The notes under the pieces are model-generated. The model did not search any database. It worked only from the letters and a program-made list of their open reading frames with translations, and was not told the origin of the DNA. A DNA stretch of 64,000 nucleotides from the NCBI RefSeq assembly GCF_016638705.1, contig NZ_CP067341.1:2297501-2361500 (forward strand), in the 5' to 3' direction. Made by a program: the position numbers and the translations under genes. Position 1 is the first letter of the stretch; every line of letters begins with the position of its first letter. Below are positions 18,186 through 26,965 of this stretch, in pieces. The DNA is from Lysinibacillus agricola (GTDB lineage: Bacteria; Bacillota; Bacilli; Bacillales_A; Planococcaceae).

Positions 18186-18821
18186 TTGGATGTTATCCTT
18201 GATTACAATTGGGAATTGTTTATCTCTATAGAGGTATTGTCATTGGGATCCCTGATCTTATTCGGTATATTTCGCTATTTTTTTAAAAAAACTCGATATA
18301 GCCTAATGTTTATTTTTTTATTTCTGTTTTTGTTGATAATTGAGGGATTACTCGGACTGTATGTCTATCGTCAAACAGGAGAAATATCAACTTTTCAAAT
18401 CGTTATTATCATCTTTATCATTTATGCTTTTACATTTGGTATACTCGATTTTATCAAATTGGATCGTTGGATGCGTAAAAAAATTGGCAAGTTACGTGGC
18501 GTTGAATTATTGACTGATAAAGATTATGAGATTATTGAAAAAAATAATAATCCTAAATATATTGCAAAGAAATATCGTGTATCATCCTATATTCATTTAG
18601 TTTTGTTCATTACAGTTCAAGCTATTCTGTGGGTAATTGGTACAGAAAGTTTGGCAGAAATAAAGATGTACTTAAGTGATTTTTCGTGGCTAGGAAATGA
18701 AAATGCTAAAGGATCACCTTATCCAAATGATGCTGCGTTTGCAATAGGTGTAATTTGGGGAATTGTATTTATTGCTGACTTTATTTATTCATGGTCTTAT
18801 ACATTGTTTCCCAAAAAATAG
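18186..18821 (+). CDS. Hypothetical membrane protein with about five TM segments
   Basis: GAAGGGGAGTG at 18167-18177 points to the TTG start at 18186, giving 211 residues. Hydrophobic segments lie near residues 10-35, 42-62, 74-95, 135-155 and 185-205. A basic loop (DRWMRKKIGKLRG) sits between them. No family is recognised. It follows the PadR operon by about 70 bases and a hairpin, so it may be a weakly co-transcribed fifth member. Confidence 0.7.
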   Translation: MDVILDYNWELFISIEVLSLGSLILFGIFRYFFKKTRYSLMFIFLFLFLLIIEGLLGLYVYRQTGEISTFQIVIIIFIIYAFTFGILDFIKLDRWMRKKIGKLRGVELLTDKDYEIIEKNNNPKYIAKKYRVSSYIHLVLFITVQAILWVIGTESLAEIKMYLSDFSWLGNENAKGSPYPNDAAFAIGVIWGIVFIADFIYSWSYTLFPKK

Positions 18822-19016
18822 GCAGAAGTAAGTTTGAACTTCAAAATTCGCACAATTATGGCATATACAAGTTATAATCGCCTTTTAATAATTAGTGGAA
18901 ACAAGATATTAATCTATTCTTTGAACAGATGCGTTAGTTCAATAAGAAGTAAACAACTTTATTATTCATTTTTTAAGTATTATATAAACAGATGGATGTA
19001 ATTTGAAACAACTTTA

Positions 19017-19058
19017 AAGAGCCTTGCTACATAGAATGTAGTAAGGCTCTTAGCTTTT
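19017..19058 (+). terminator. Strong hairpin terminator
   Basis: AAGAGCCTT-G-CTACAT pairs with ATGTAG-T-AAGGCTCTT around a 3-base loop. A T-rich stretch follows. It probably ends the PadR-ABC operon read-through. Confidence 0.75.
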
Positions 19059-19076
19059 ATTAATCAAAATTCAATA

Positions 19077-19335
19077 ACTTTATTATCCTTATACAAGAGG
19101 TATTAAAAATTTATAAAGAAGGAATCGAAACAGGGATGGCAACATTTCAAACAGAGGTACCAAGTGAATATATGTGGGATGAAGGACATCATGCAACGTT
19201 GCGTTTTGTGGTAGTGCTAGAAAAGCTAGTAGTCGGTTGGATTGCAATTTCACCGGTATCTACCGAGCAGTATATTCTGGAGCTGGAGAAGTAAGTGTTT
19301 ATATATCAAATGATTGTAAAGGTAAAGGAATTGCT
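19077..19335 (+). pseudogene. Phosphinothricin-type GNAT acetyltransferase, 5' fragment
   Basis: The frame reads IYKEGIETGMATFQTEVPS and later VVGWIAISPVS, typical of the PAT/YwnH GNAT subgroup. After a small frameshift near 19268 it continues VYSGAGEVSVYISND and KGKGI, the acetyl-CoA loop. It breaks there and another gene's tail begins. The missing C-terminal third makes it non-functional. Confidence 0.75.
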
Positions 19336-19884
19336 GTTTGATGTCATTAATACAAAAGCAAAAGGAATAGGTACGTCATTAAGTCGTTATTTGAATCGCG
19401 ATAAGGATGATATTAGCTGGGTAGCAACAAACCTAATCTTGAAACCTGAAGCCCGTTTTTCAACAAGGGAACGCTTACAGGTAAACGTAGTAAAGAAAAG
19501 AATATTACCTTACAAAATCTTTATAATTTGATTAAGCTTTTAACTAAAAAATCTGTACTTGATAAAATTCCTAAAGAGAAAAAGTTAAACTTATGTTTGT
19601 TTTATTTCAATACAATTAAAGAATTGTTCCCTGATGAATGGGATGATAATAAGCTTTATCGAATGACACATATTACATGTTTAAATGCATTAGCGATAGT
19701 TGGTAATAAAGTGATAAATGAAAATTACTTAGTTAAATCACAGCAGCCTGATTCTGTCAAAATTGCACAAATTTTAATGAAGCTAGACGAAATCGATTGG
19801 CTTGCGACTGGAGATTTAAAATATTTGAAGGGTGCCTCTGGTACAAAGATTTTAGTAAGTGATATTTTAAATTGTTTAAAGTAA
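19322..19884 (+). pseudogene. DGQHR/DndB-like domain protein, 3' fragment with a frameshift
   Basis: The frame starts at the GNAT junction and reads LFDVINTKAKGIGTSLSRYLNRDKD. After an apparent one-base loss near 19480 it continues GKRSKEKNITLQNLYNLIKLL to a natural-looking end (WLATGDLKYLKGASGTK...). I judge this to be the second half of a DGQHR-domain protein of the DndB group, found next to DNA-modification and mobile-element genes; the family call is moderate. It shares the sequence around AAAGGAATTG with the end of the GNAT fragment. Confidence 0.55.
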
Positions 19885-19905
19885 AATAGTAGTAAGGTAT
19901 TTCAC

Positions 19906-19947
19906 AATAAACTCAACTAATCTGATTAGTTGAGTTTATTTGTTTTT
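19906..19947 (+). terminator. Very strong terminator
   Basis: A perfect 16-bp stem (AATAAACTCAACTAAT and its complement) with a CTG loop is followed by TGTTTTT. Confidence 0.92.
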
Positions 19948-20216
19948 ATATAAAAAGCTACTAAAATATTTTAAAGAAGATGTGATGATTAATGAGGAAA
20001 TTCGAAATGACTATTAAAATATGAGAAGTTAGAAGTAATAATAGGATTAGGAGTAAACAGATATGAAAATTTTTAACAAAGGGGAATTATAAAGTGTTAA
20101 ATAATTTTTGCATTTTTGAGCGTTATATTATTTGACATTGACTTGTTTGACTTATTAAAAAGGCCGAACAAGACTTATACCTTGTAAAATAAAGAATGAA
20201 GGAGATTGACCTATAA

Positions 20217-22346
20217 ATGGGATACGTATGTATTTTGGCAGAGAAACCATCTCAAGCAAGAGCTTATGCAGACGCATTTAAAATAAAACAAAAAGAGAAA
20301 ACATTTATTGAACTGGAACCTTGTTCTACTTTTCCTAATGGTGCAGTAATTACCTGGGCAGTTGGTCATCTTGTTGAATTAAAGGAACCAAAAGAATATC
20401 AAAAGGAATGGGAGAAATGGTCGCTTGGATCATTACCTATCATTCCACAAAAATTTGAAGATAAAGTTGTCTCTAAAATGTATTCACAATTTAATGCTGT
20501 CAAAAAAATCTTTAGTGATCCGCAAGTAACAATGATTTATAATTGTTGCGATAGTGAACGTGAGGGTTCAAATATCTTCTACTCACTTTTAAAAATGACG
20601 AAAGTAAAAAAGCCTGTTAAACGATTATGGATCAATTCATTAGAGGTTGAGGAAATTCGAAAAGGTTTTAATAATATGCAAAGTAATGAGCGTGATTTGC
20701 TTATGTACCAAGAAGCAAAAACACGTCAAATTAGCGATTGGTTAGTAGGTATGAACTGTAGTCGCCTATATACGCTACTTTTACAAAAAAAAGGCTTTAA
20801 GGGTAGTATCTCTATCGGTCGTGTGCAATCGCCAACCGTATATTTAATTTATAAAAGACAACAGGAAATTGAACATTTCAAGCCTGAAAAATTTTATGAA
20901 ATTGAAGGAATTTTTAAAGCACAAAATGGTGTATATAAAGGGAAGGCAAAGTTAAAAACAAAAGAGCGGACCGAGGCTGTGCAATTATTGCAACAACATG
21001 GGGTTGAACCGATGGATACAGGTCTAATTACGAGTGTAACAAATAAAAAGAAGCGTATTGCACCACCCAAACTACATGCGTTATCAACATTACAAGCCAC
21101 CGCGAATAAACGTTGGAAATACAGTCCGTCGCATGTGTTGAAACTTACGCAATCACTTTATGAGAAAAAGCTCGTTTCTTACCCACGTACCGATTCACAG
21201 CTCATTACACATAATGAGTTTGCTTATTTAAATGAATCATTGGCAAAATATCAGCAGCTCGTGGGAAAGTCATTTAATACGATAAATCGAGGGAATAACA
21301 AACGCTACGTCGACAGTGCCAACGTTGGGGAGCACTATGCTATTATTCCAACGAAAAAAGTGCCGACAGAAAAAGCGTTACAATCAATGAATGTTGATGA
21401 ACGAAATATTTATTTCGAAATAGTCAATACGACACTCGCCATGTTTCACCAAGATTATGAATACGATGAAAAAACGATTATAACAAATGTCAAAAATATA
21501 GAGTTTAAAACGGTAGGGAAAACAGAACTTGTAAAAGGTTGGAAAGAATTGTTTTCAAGTGGAAAAGAGTTACAGGAGCGTGAAGAGTCGTTACCTGTCG
21601 TTTTCCAAGATGAGATGGTACAAAGTAAGGTTTCTATTCTAGAAGGCACGACAACGCCTCCTAAGTCTTATACAGAAGGGCAACTCATTACGATGATGAA
21701 AACATGTGGTAAATCAGTTGAGGATGAAGAGGAAATCGAGGTGCTGAAATCGATTGAAGGTATTGGTACAGAAGCAACTCGGAGTGGCATTATAGAGACG
21801 ATTAAAAAGCATGGATTTATTGAGGTACGAAAAAACATAGTGAGCATTACGCCTAAAGGGGAGCTTTTATGTCGGGCAATTGAAGGGACATTACTTTCAA
21901 GTCCATCTATGACTGCGAAATGGGAAATTTACTTAAATAAAATTGGTCGTGGTGAAGGCTCTGCAAAACATTTTATTGAAAGCATAGGCAAGTTTGTTAA
22001 TCAATTAATAGCGGAAGTGCCTAAACAGATAGAGTCACTTACAATTGAAGCTGAGCAGTTTAAACCAGCTACTGTGAAAGATATTGTGACGTGTCCAACA
22101 TGTAAAGTAGGAAAGATAGGTTTGCGTAAAAGTTTTTACGGTTGTTCGAATTATAAAAATGGATGTAAGCAAACGTTCCCAGGAAGGCTATTAGGAAAAA
22201 AACTAACTGAAAAGAACATTAATGATTTATGTAAGATTGGTAAAACAGCTGTAGTTAAAGGGTTTAAATCAAAGAATGGTAAACAATTTAATGCGTCACT
22301 CCGTTTGGTAGAAGGAAAAATTGAATTTGAGTTTAATGAAAAATAA
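20217..22346 (+). CDS. topB: DNA topoisomerase III
   Basis: This type IA topoisomerase of 709 residues begins with a Toprim domain (YVCILAEKPSQARAY). The catalytic Tyr322 lies in LVSYPRTDSQ, preceded by the SIGRVQSPT motif, and a C-terminal four-Cys zinc ribbon (CPTCKVG...CSNYKNGC) is present near residue 620. It relaxes or decatenates single-stranded regions. The Toprim acidic motif reads D112-S-E114-R-E116, with Glu where DxDxE has its second Asp. TopB of this form is common on plasmids and integrative elements, and the surrounding remnants fit such an origin. Confidence 0.92.
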   Translation: MGYVCILAEKPSQARAYADAFKIKQKEKTFIELEPCSTFPNGAVITWAVGHLVELKEPKEYQKEWEKWSLGSLPIIPQKFEDKVVSKMYSQFNAVKKIFSDPQVTMIYNCCDSEREGSNIFYSLLKMTKVKKPVKRLWINSLEVEEIRKGFNNMQSNERDLLMYQEAKTRQISDWLVGMNCSRLYTLLLQKKGFKGSISIGRVQSPTVYLIYKRQQEIEHFKPEKFYEIEGIFKAQNGVYKGKAKLKTKERTEAVQLLQQHGVEPMDTGLITSVTNKKKRIAPPKLHALSTLQATANKRWKYSPSHVLKLTQSLYEKKLVSYPRTDSQLITHNEFAYLNESLAKYQQLVGKSFNTINRGNNKRYVDSANVGEHYAIIPTKKVPTEKALQSMNVDERNIYFEIVNTTLAMFHQDYEYDEKTIITNVKNIEFKTVGKTELVKGWKELFSSGKELQEREESLPVVFQDEMVQSKVSILEGTTTPPKSYTEGQLITMMKTCGKSVEDEEEIEVLKSIEGIGTEATRSGIIETIKKHGFIEVRKNIVSITPKGELLCRAIEGTLLSSPSMTAKWEIYLNKIGRGEGSAKHFIESIGKFVNQLIAEVPKQIESLTIEAEQFKPATVKDIVTCPTCKVGKIGLRKSFYGCSNYKNGCKQTFPGRLLGKKLTEKNINDLCKIGKTAVVKGFKSKNGKQFNASLRLVEGKIEFEFNEK

Positions 22347-22382
22347 AAGCGGAAGAGATTTTTAATCTATTCAGCAAAAAAC

Positions 22383-22633
22383 TTATAAATTGAATTCATC
22401 TTGTAGTTTTTTGAAATTTTCTTTTTTCTTTGTTTCATCGGGGCTTATAGTCTTATAAGTATCAAGAAAGAGAGCTTAAGTTTTCTAGACGTAAATTACT
22501 CTCTAAATCAGAGTTAATATCCAAATGTTTTTTATTGAATTTATACACTTTAGATTTTGGATTTTCTACAAGGTGAATAAATGAGCTTGAAACCACTAAT
22601 TCGTTATAGAGTTGCTCGAAATGTTGATGGTTC
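22383..22633 (-). pseudogene. Unrecognised gene tail with one frameshift
   Basis: On the minus strand the frame reads FEQLYNELVVSSSFIHLV and on through KFNKKHLDINSDLESN. After a frameshift near 22470 it continues LDTYKTISPDETKKKEN to a TAA at 22383. Codon use looks protein-like. No start codon is present. I cannot name the family. Confidence 0.45.
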
Positions 22634-22688
22634 TAATGTCGAATTGTTTAGTTAAATTAAGAGTAAATCATTGTATGGAGTGAGAGAT

Positions 22689-22880
22689 TTGTTAGCAGAT
22701 TATGTAGAGCGTTGCCCTCACTGTCGTGTTAGCTTACAAGGTGATGAAATACCAAAAGAACAGCAAAAATCGTATAATGCAACGCATTTTACGAGAAAAA
22801 TTGGAATCACAAAGTTAGAAGCAGACAGAATTTTGTATTGGGAATGTCCAGATTGTCATAATAATTGGTCATTGAAATAA
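22689..22880 (+). CDS. Small zinc-ribbon protein
   Basis: Two CxxC pairs (CPHC near the start and CPDC near the end) form a rubredoxin-like zinc ribbon in about 63 residues. TTG 22689 follows GGAGTGAGAG at good spacing; the in-frame TTG at 22671 lies upstream of that site. The C-terminus ends in WECPDCHNNWSLK. No partner gene is obvious. Proteins like this often act as small nucleic-acid or protein-binding adaptors. Confidence 0.65.
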   Translation: MLADYVERCPHCRVSLQGDEIPKEQQKSYNATHFTRKIGITKLEADRILYWECPDCHNNWSLK

Positions 22881-23335
22881 GCTAAACAATTATTGGAGGG
22901 GGTAAAAGCATTTAATGTTATTTCTCCCATGTTTTTTTATTTTTGTTCATTAATAAAGAGTGATTTTAAATTAAACGAGAGCTAAACTATGAATGGATAC
23001 CGCAAGGAAAGAATACTAAAGGGATGCCGTATAGTATTCATAGAAAAGAGTAATGAATAACGGATTTTTTGCGATAAATTTATCCTAATTATATAAGTCT
23101 TAAAGAAGAAAATTTCGATGGTAATTATTTAAACGAAAATATTAATAAGTTAAATGCAGATAAAATCTCAGAGGACATGCTTAATCCGGATTTTTATTAT
23201 TTATCTAATGGTATAAGAGTTATTACTGATGAGAACAAGAACATAAGAAATATTGCAATTACCCATGATACTGATGAAAACGTAAAAACAAGTAGAGGAA
23301 TATCCGGGACTAAGATTGAATTTATAGGAAATTAA
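22881..23335 (+). pseudogene. Gene tail before the 23336 gene (coding part 23072-23335)
   Basis: From about 23072 to TAA 23335 a start-less frame reads ISLKEENFDGNYLNEN, then LNPDFYYLSNGIRVITDEN and THDTDENVKTSRGI. It looks like the middle or end of a secreted or cell-surface protein. It joins the next gene directly (the TAA abuts ATG 23336). The 190 bases before it hold nothing clear. Confidence 0.45.
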
Positions 23336-23743
23336 ATGAGTAACTTTGGGTGTGTTAATATCACGAGAAAAACATATTTGATACTAATGATTATACCAAT
23401 TATATTACTCTGTTATTTTTTATTTGTTAAACCTGAAGTTGTTTTTGAAGAGCAATGTCCTGATAAGCCATATAGCTTAGAGATAGTGAAATATGGTACG
23501 GGAATTCTGGATATGAAGATTGCTTATATACATTACAAAATGAATGGTGAAACTGTTGCAACTAAACAATTGGATTTTTTTAATAAATTAGGTAGTTTTG
23601 ATGTTGTATGGGATACCTCTACCGACGATGCGACTAGATGGATTGACAAGAGCGTTCATCTAACTATGACCTACGCCAAAAACTTTCAAGGCGACTTGGA
23701 AACTAAAATTGTTGATTTCGATTATAACAGTGTAAAACACTAA
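23336..23743 (+). CDS. Hypothetical protein with one N-terminal TM, 135 aa
   Basis: A TM helix at residues 14-31 is followed by a beta-rich extracytoplasmic domain of about 100 residues (KPYSLEIVKYGTG..., WDTSTDDATRWIDKSV). No ribosome site better than GGAAATTAA is visible. It sits immediately after a gene tail and before a good terminator, so it may have been the last gene of a decayed operon. The family is not recognised. Confidence 0.6.
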   Translation: MSNFGCVNITRKTYLILMIIPIILLCYFLFVKPEVVFEEQCPDKPYSLEIVKYGTGILDMKIAYIHYKMNGETVATKQLDFFNKLGSFDVVWDTSTDDATRWIDKSVHLTMTYAKNFQGDLETKIVDFDYNSVKH

Positions 23744-23776
23744 AAATGGCTCGGAGTTTTCCTCCAAGCCATTTTT
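23744..23776 (+). terminator. Terminator
   Basis: AAATGGCTCGGAG pairs with CTCCAAGCCATTT (one mismatch), followed by a T run. Confidence 0.88.
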
Positions 23777-23894
23777 GATGTGAAGTATATTGCGAATCAT
23801 CTTTTGCAAATTTTACGATTTACCTTGCTAATTAGGTTGTGAATTAGAGTTTTGCACATCTCAACCGAACCCGTTAACAAAAAGTAACGCTCTT

Positions 23895-24068
23895 TTATTT
23901 CGAAAGATGCAGAGGAATGACGTTATTACCAACAACCTGTGCCATCTTTTCTTTATAGACTCCTTCATATTCCTTTTCCCAAGATGGTATTGAATTCGCA
24001 GGATAAGGGAACGTGTATAAATAGACAATTTAGTAACGCTGTAAATCTGCATTTTTAAAACCGGCTCC
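23895..24068 (-). pseudogene. Unrecognised gene tail with an in-frame stop
   Basis: On the minus strand the frame reads GAGFKNADLQRY, a TAA, then IVYLYTFPYPANSIPSWEKE and further to VIPLHLSK and a stop. The sequence remains protein-like on both sides of the internal stop, so this is a remnant rather than a short gene. Confidence 0.45.
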
Positions 24069-24273
24069 TCAGCTTCAACTAATGGGGACGTTAATTAAAG
24101 ATTATTGAGTTGCGTAGGCAACCATCTTTTTCTTTATTGAACTAACCACTTCAGTTTAGTTGAAGAGCGGTGTTTTACTTTTACATGTGTTCAACAATCG
24201 GGCCATTATCTGGAATAACATTAATAAATATAATTACTCTTTTGTCTATAAGAATATTTTACCGTATATATTA

Positions 24274-24318
24274 AGAGCGTATTTTGATTAATCTTTTTTC
24301 AAAATACGTTCTATTTTT
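24274..24318 (+). terminator. Terminator of the 'TTTTGATCAA' hairpin family
   Basis: AGAGCGTATTTTGA pairs with TCAAAATACGTTCT (one G-U) around TTAATCTTTTT and is followed by TATTTTT. No intact gene ends just upstream. Confidence 0.85.
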
Positions 24319-24631
24319 GTTGGATCAAAGGTCAATCAATATTACAAATCACAAATACGATTATGTATATCAATTAATTTAGGTGTTTTGAAATCGTGTT
24401 ACATAATACAAGGTTATAAGAATCTAGGTTAGTCTATTAAAATATGCAAAAATTAGGCCTAGATAGATTATTGTAGTATGAAGTTAATATCAGGGTGTTA
24501 TCTTAGCAAAAGGAGCTTCAATCTTTGATATAAGAGCTTTTTCCACAGTGAAATTCTGGATTGTATCATTGGGAGATAAAGGTAGATAAATGAAGAACTT
24601 TACAATGTTTACAAAACAGAAAAACCTTAAT

Positions 24632-24642
24632 TTGACACGTTC
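24632..24642. promoter_or_regulatory. Candidate operator, upstream copy
   Basis: TTGACACGTTC, identical to the copy at 24773. The two copies are 141 bp apart, close to an odd number of half turns (about 13.5). Confidence 0.45.
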
Positions 24643-24726
24643 CAATAATATAAAAACCCATATTTGTTATCCTTATTTTCAATTTGTAAAGCATGTATTA
24701 ACATTTTAAAGACTCCGTAAATCGTA

Positions 24727-24755
24727 TTGTTTTAAAATAAATCAGCTTATATAAT
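24727..24755 (+). promoter_or_regulatory. Promoter of the phosphoester operon
   Basis: A -35 box TTGTTT (24727-24732) and a -10 box TATAAT (24750-24755) have a 17-base spacer, predicting a start near 24762. Confidence 0.65.
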
Positions 24756-24772
24756 AACCATGCAAGACAAAA

Positions 24773-24783
24773 TTGACACGTTC
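24773..24783. promoter_or_regulatory. Candidate operator, promoter-proximal copy
   Basis: TTGACACGTTC lies about +11 to +21 from the predicted start, a typical place for a LacI-type block. The regulator encoded at 30447 is the likely partner. Confidence 0.5.
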
Positions 24784-24809
24784 AAAAAATAAAGGAGAGA
24801 ACATTTTTC

Positions 24810-25865
24810 ATGAAGAAAACGTGGTTGCTAATCGTTGCACTTGTTTTTAGTTTGGTTTTAACAGCTTGTGGAGGGAATCAAGATTCCTCTGAGGGAGCTG
24901 CGAAAGGAAAAGATAAATCTCTAGTAATTTATACAAACTCCGGATCAGATGGTCGTGGAGACTGGCTGAAGGAAAAAGCTGCTGAACAAGGATTTAAAAT
25001 TGAAATCGTTGAAGCTGGTGGAGGAGATATTCGCAATAAATTAATTGCAGAAAAAGCAAATCCAATTGCAGACGTTGTTTACGGATTAAATGAAATGAAC
25101 TATATCGCATTAAAAAATGAAGGTGTTCTGGAAGCATTCACTCCTGTTTGGGCAGACGAGGTAGAAGCGGGAACAAGCGACCCAGAAGGTTACTATCATT
25201 CATTAGTAAAACAAGCTATTCTATTGATTTATAATTCTGACTTATATACAGAAGAAACGGCTGCATCTGACTGGCCGGAATTATGGGAAAATAAAGCATT
25301 TCACGGTTTATATGAAGTACCGACTAATTTAGGAGGGGACACAACTAGAACCGTCATTGCTGGTATTCTAGTACGTCACCAGGATCCAAATGGTGAACTT
25401 GGTATATCGGCTGAGGGCTGGGAGGAAATTGAGAAATTCTTTGACAATGGTACTCCTGCGACAGAAGGTACTCCTTTCTATGCAAACTTAGCAAATGGAA
25501 CGACTCCATTCGGTCAAATGTTCTCAAGTGGAATTCAACAAAGAGAAGAAGAATACGGTGTGAAAGCAGGGATTGTATCACCTGAAATTGGTGTACCCTA
25601 TGTTATAGAACAAGTTGCAATTGTGAAAGGAACGAAGAAAAAAGAGGTTGCAGAAGAATTTATTAACTGGTTTGGAAGTGCTGATGTACAAGCAGAATGG
25701 GCAAAAGAATTTAACTCAATGCCAACGAATATAGAGGCAGCTAAATCAGCTAATCCAGAGGTAAAAGCATTACATGAATCCGTGACGAAACAAGATATGG
25801 ATTGGGAATTCATTACTGAAAATATTGACGCTTGGATTGAAAAAATCACCTTAGAAATTCAATAA
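24810..25865 (+). CDS. ABC transporter substrate-binding lipoprotein
   Basis: A lipoprotein signal peptide ends at LTAC with Cys20. The mature part is a type 2 periplasmic-binding fold of the Fbp/Afu/2-aminoethylphosphonate branch (SLVIYTNSGSDGRGDWLKEKA, YGLNEMNYIALKNEGVLE). Relatives bind ferric ion, thiamine, aminoethylphosphonate or sugar phosphates. With a phosphodiesterase and a phosphatase downstream, an organophosphate is the best guess. AAAGGAGAG precedes ATG. It is followed by a hairpin that would keep its mRNA level above that of the transporter genes, as usual for binding proteins. Confidence 0.9.
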   Translation: MKKTWLLIVALVFSLVLTACGGNQDSSEGAAKGKDKSLVIYTNSGSDGRGDWLKEKAAEQGFKIEIVEAGGGDIRNKLIAEKANPIADVVYGLNEMNYIALKNEGVLEAFTPVWADEVEAGTSDPEGYYHSLVKQAILLIYNSDLYTEETAASDWPELWENKAFHGLYEVPTNLGGDTTRTVIAGILVRHQDPNGELGISAEGWEEIEKFFDNGTPATEGTPFYANLANGTTPFGQMFSSGIQQREEEYGVKAGIVSPEIGVPYVIEQVAIVKGTKKKEVAEEFINWFGSADVQAEWAKEFNSMPTNIEAAKSANPEVKALHESVTKQDMDWEFITENIDAWIEKITLEIQ

Positions 25866-25884
25866 ATTTTATAAGAATAATTGG

Positions 25885-25910
25885 CCTTGGTTTTTTGTTG
25901 AAAACCAAGG
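25885..25910 (+). terminator. Intercistronic attenuating hairpin
   Basis: A perfect 10-bp stem CCTTGGTTTT / AAAACCAAGG has loop TTGTTG and is followed by TTCACTTTTC. It likely gives partial termination after the binding-protein gene. Confidence 0.75.
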
Positions 25911-25942
25911 TTCACTTTTCTAGTACTAGCGGAGGGAATAAG

Positions 25943-26956
25943 ATGATTGAATTCAAAAATATTCAAATCAAATTTGATGATTTCATAGCCATTCAAAATT
26001 TAAATCTTGAAATTAAAGAAGGTGAGTTTTTTACACTTCTGGGACCTTCAGGATGTGGAAAAACAACGACGCTAAGGAGTTTAGTTGGATTTATCAAACC
26101 AACAAATGGCGACATCCTAATTAATGGAGAGAGAATAAACGATATTCCTGTAGAACGCCGTGAAATAGGTATGGTATTTCAGAGCTATGCACTGTTTCCA
26201 ACTATGAATGTATATGAAAATTTAGCATTTGGACTTCAATTAAGAAAATACAAAAAAGATGAAGTGGATAAACAAGTTAGGGAAATAGCCAGAAAAGTAG
26301 ATTTAAATGAAGAACAGCTTTTTAAAAAAGTATCTGACTTATCAGGTGGACAGCAGCAACGGGTTGCCATTGCAAGGGCTCTTGTATTGAAACCAAAAAT
26401 TCTTGTGCTTGACGAACCGTTATCGAACTTGGATGCCAAACTAAGGAAACAACTTAGAAGAGAATTAAAAAAATTACAGTCGCAATTCGGAATCACGTCC
26501 ATTTATGTTACACATGATCAGGAAGAAGCATTAACAATGTCTGACCGAATCGCAGTATTTAGCAAAGGCAATATTGAACAGGTTGGAACACCAAAGGAAA
26601 TATTTGATCATTCGAAAACAGAATTTGTCTGTAATTTTATTGGCGACAACAACTATTTAGAGCCATCATTTTTACAGCGAATAAAAAATGAATGTAATGT
26701 AGAAATCGATCCGTCGAAAAAAGCATATATCAGACCAGGTAAAGTGACAACTAAAAATGTCGATGTCAAAAAATATGATGTGATAGTAGAAGGAGAAATT
26801 GTTGAAAAAGAGTATCACGGCATTTCTTCTAAAGTCATTTATGAGTTAGGTAATCAACGAATCGCAAATATGGAAACGGAAGATAATTCAAACGATTATG
26901 AAGTGGGAAGCAAAAAAAGAATCGCATTTCAAACATCAGATATTTTAACTTATTAG
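25943..26956 (+). CDS. ABC transporter ATP-binding protein, PotA/FbpC type
   Basis: Walker A GPSGCGKTT, signature LSGGQQQR and Walker B ILVLDEPLSNLDAKLR are present, followed by a C-terminal regulatory TOBE-like domain (about 240-337). ATG 25943 follows GGAGGG; an in-frame ATG at 25895 has no ribosome site and lies inside the hairpin. The 337-residue length suits the PotA/FbpC/PhnT family. It powers the fused permease encoded next. Confidence 0.92.
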   Translation: MIEFKNIQIKFDDFIAIQNLNLEIKEGEFFTLLGPSGCGKTTTLRSLVGFIKPTNGDILINGERINDIPVERREIGMVFQSYALFPTMNVYENLAFGLQLRKYKKDEVDKQVREIARKVDLNEEQLFKKVSDLSGGQQQRVAIARALVLKPKILVLDEPLSNLDAKLRKQLRRELKKLQSQFGITSIYVTHDQEEALTMSDRIAVFSKGNIEQVGTPKEIFDHSKTEFVCNFIGDNNYLEPSFLQRIKNECNVEIDPSKKAYIRPGKVTTKNVDVKKYDVIVEGEIVEKEYHGISSKVIYELGNQRIANMETEDNSNDYEVGSKKRIAFQTSDILTY

Positions 26957-26965
26957 AAGGTGGAC

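Larger units (their letters stand above)
23777..24726. other. Intergenic region with repeats and debris
   Basis: Roughly 950 bases upstream of the phosphoester operon. It contains the minus-strand gene tail at 23895-24068, a 45-base dispersed repeat at about 24107-24150 (copy at 49259), an ACAATCGGGC word shared with 8775, the terminator at 24274 and the first TTGACACGTTC site at 24632. No intact gene is visible. Confidence 0.6.

Noticed and set aside
23861..24052. 63-codon minus-strand ORF in the region before the phosphoester operon
   Set aside because: The neighbouring frame (23895-24068) is more protein-like and has an internal stop, so this is a gene remnant in another frame.
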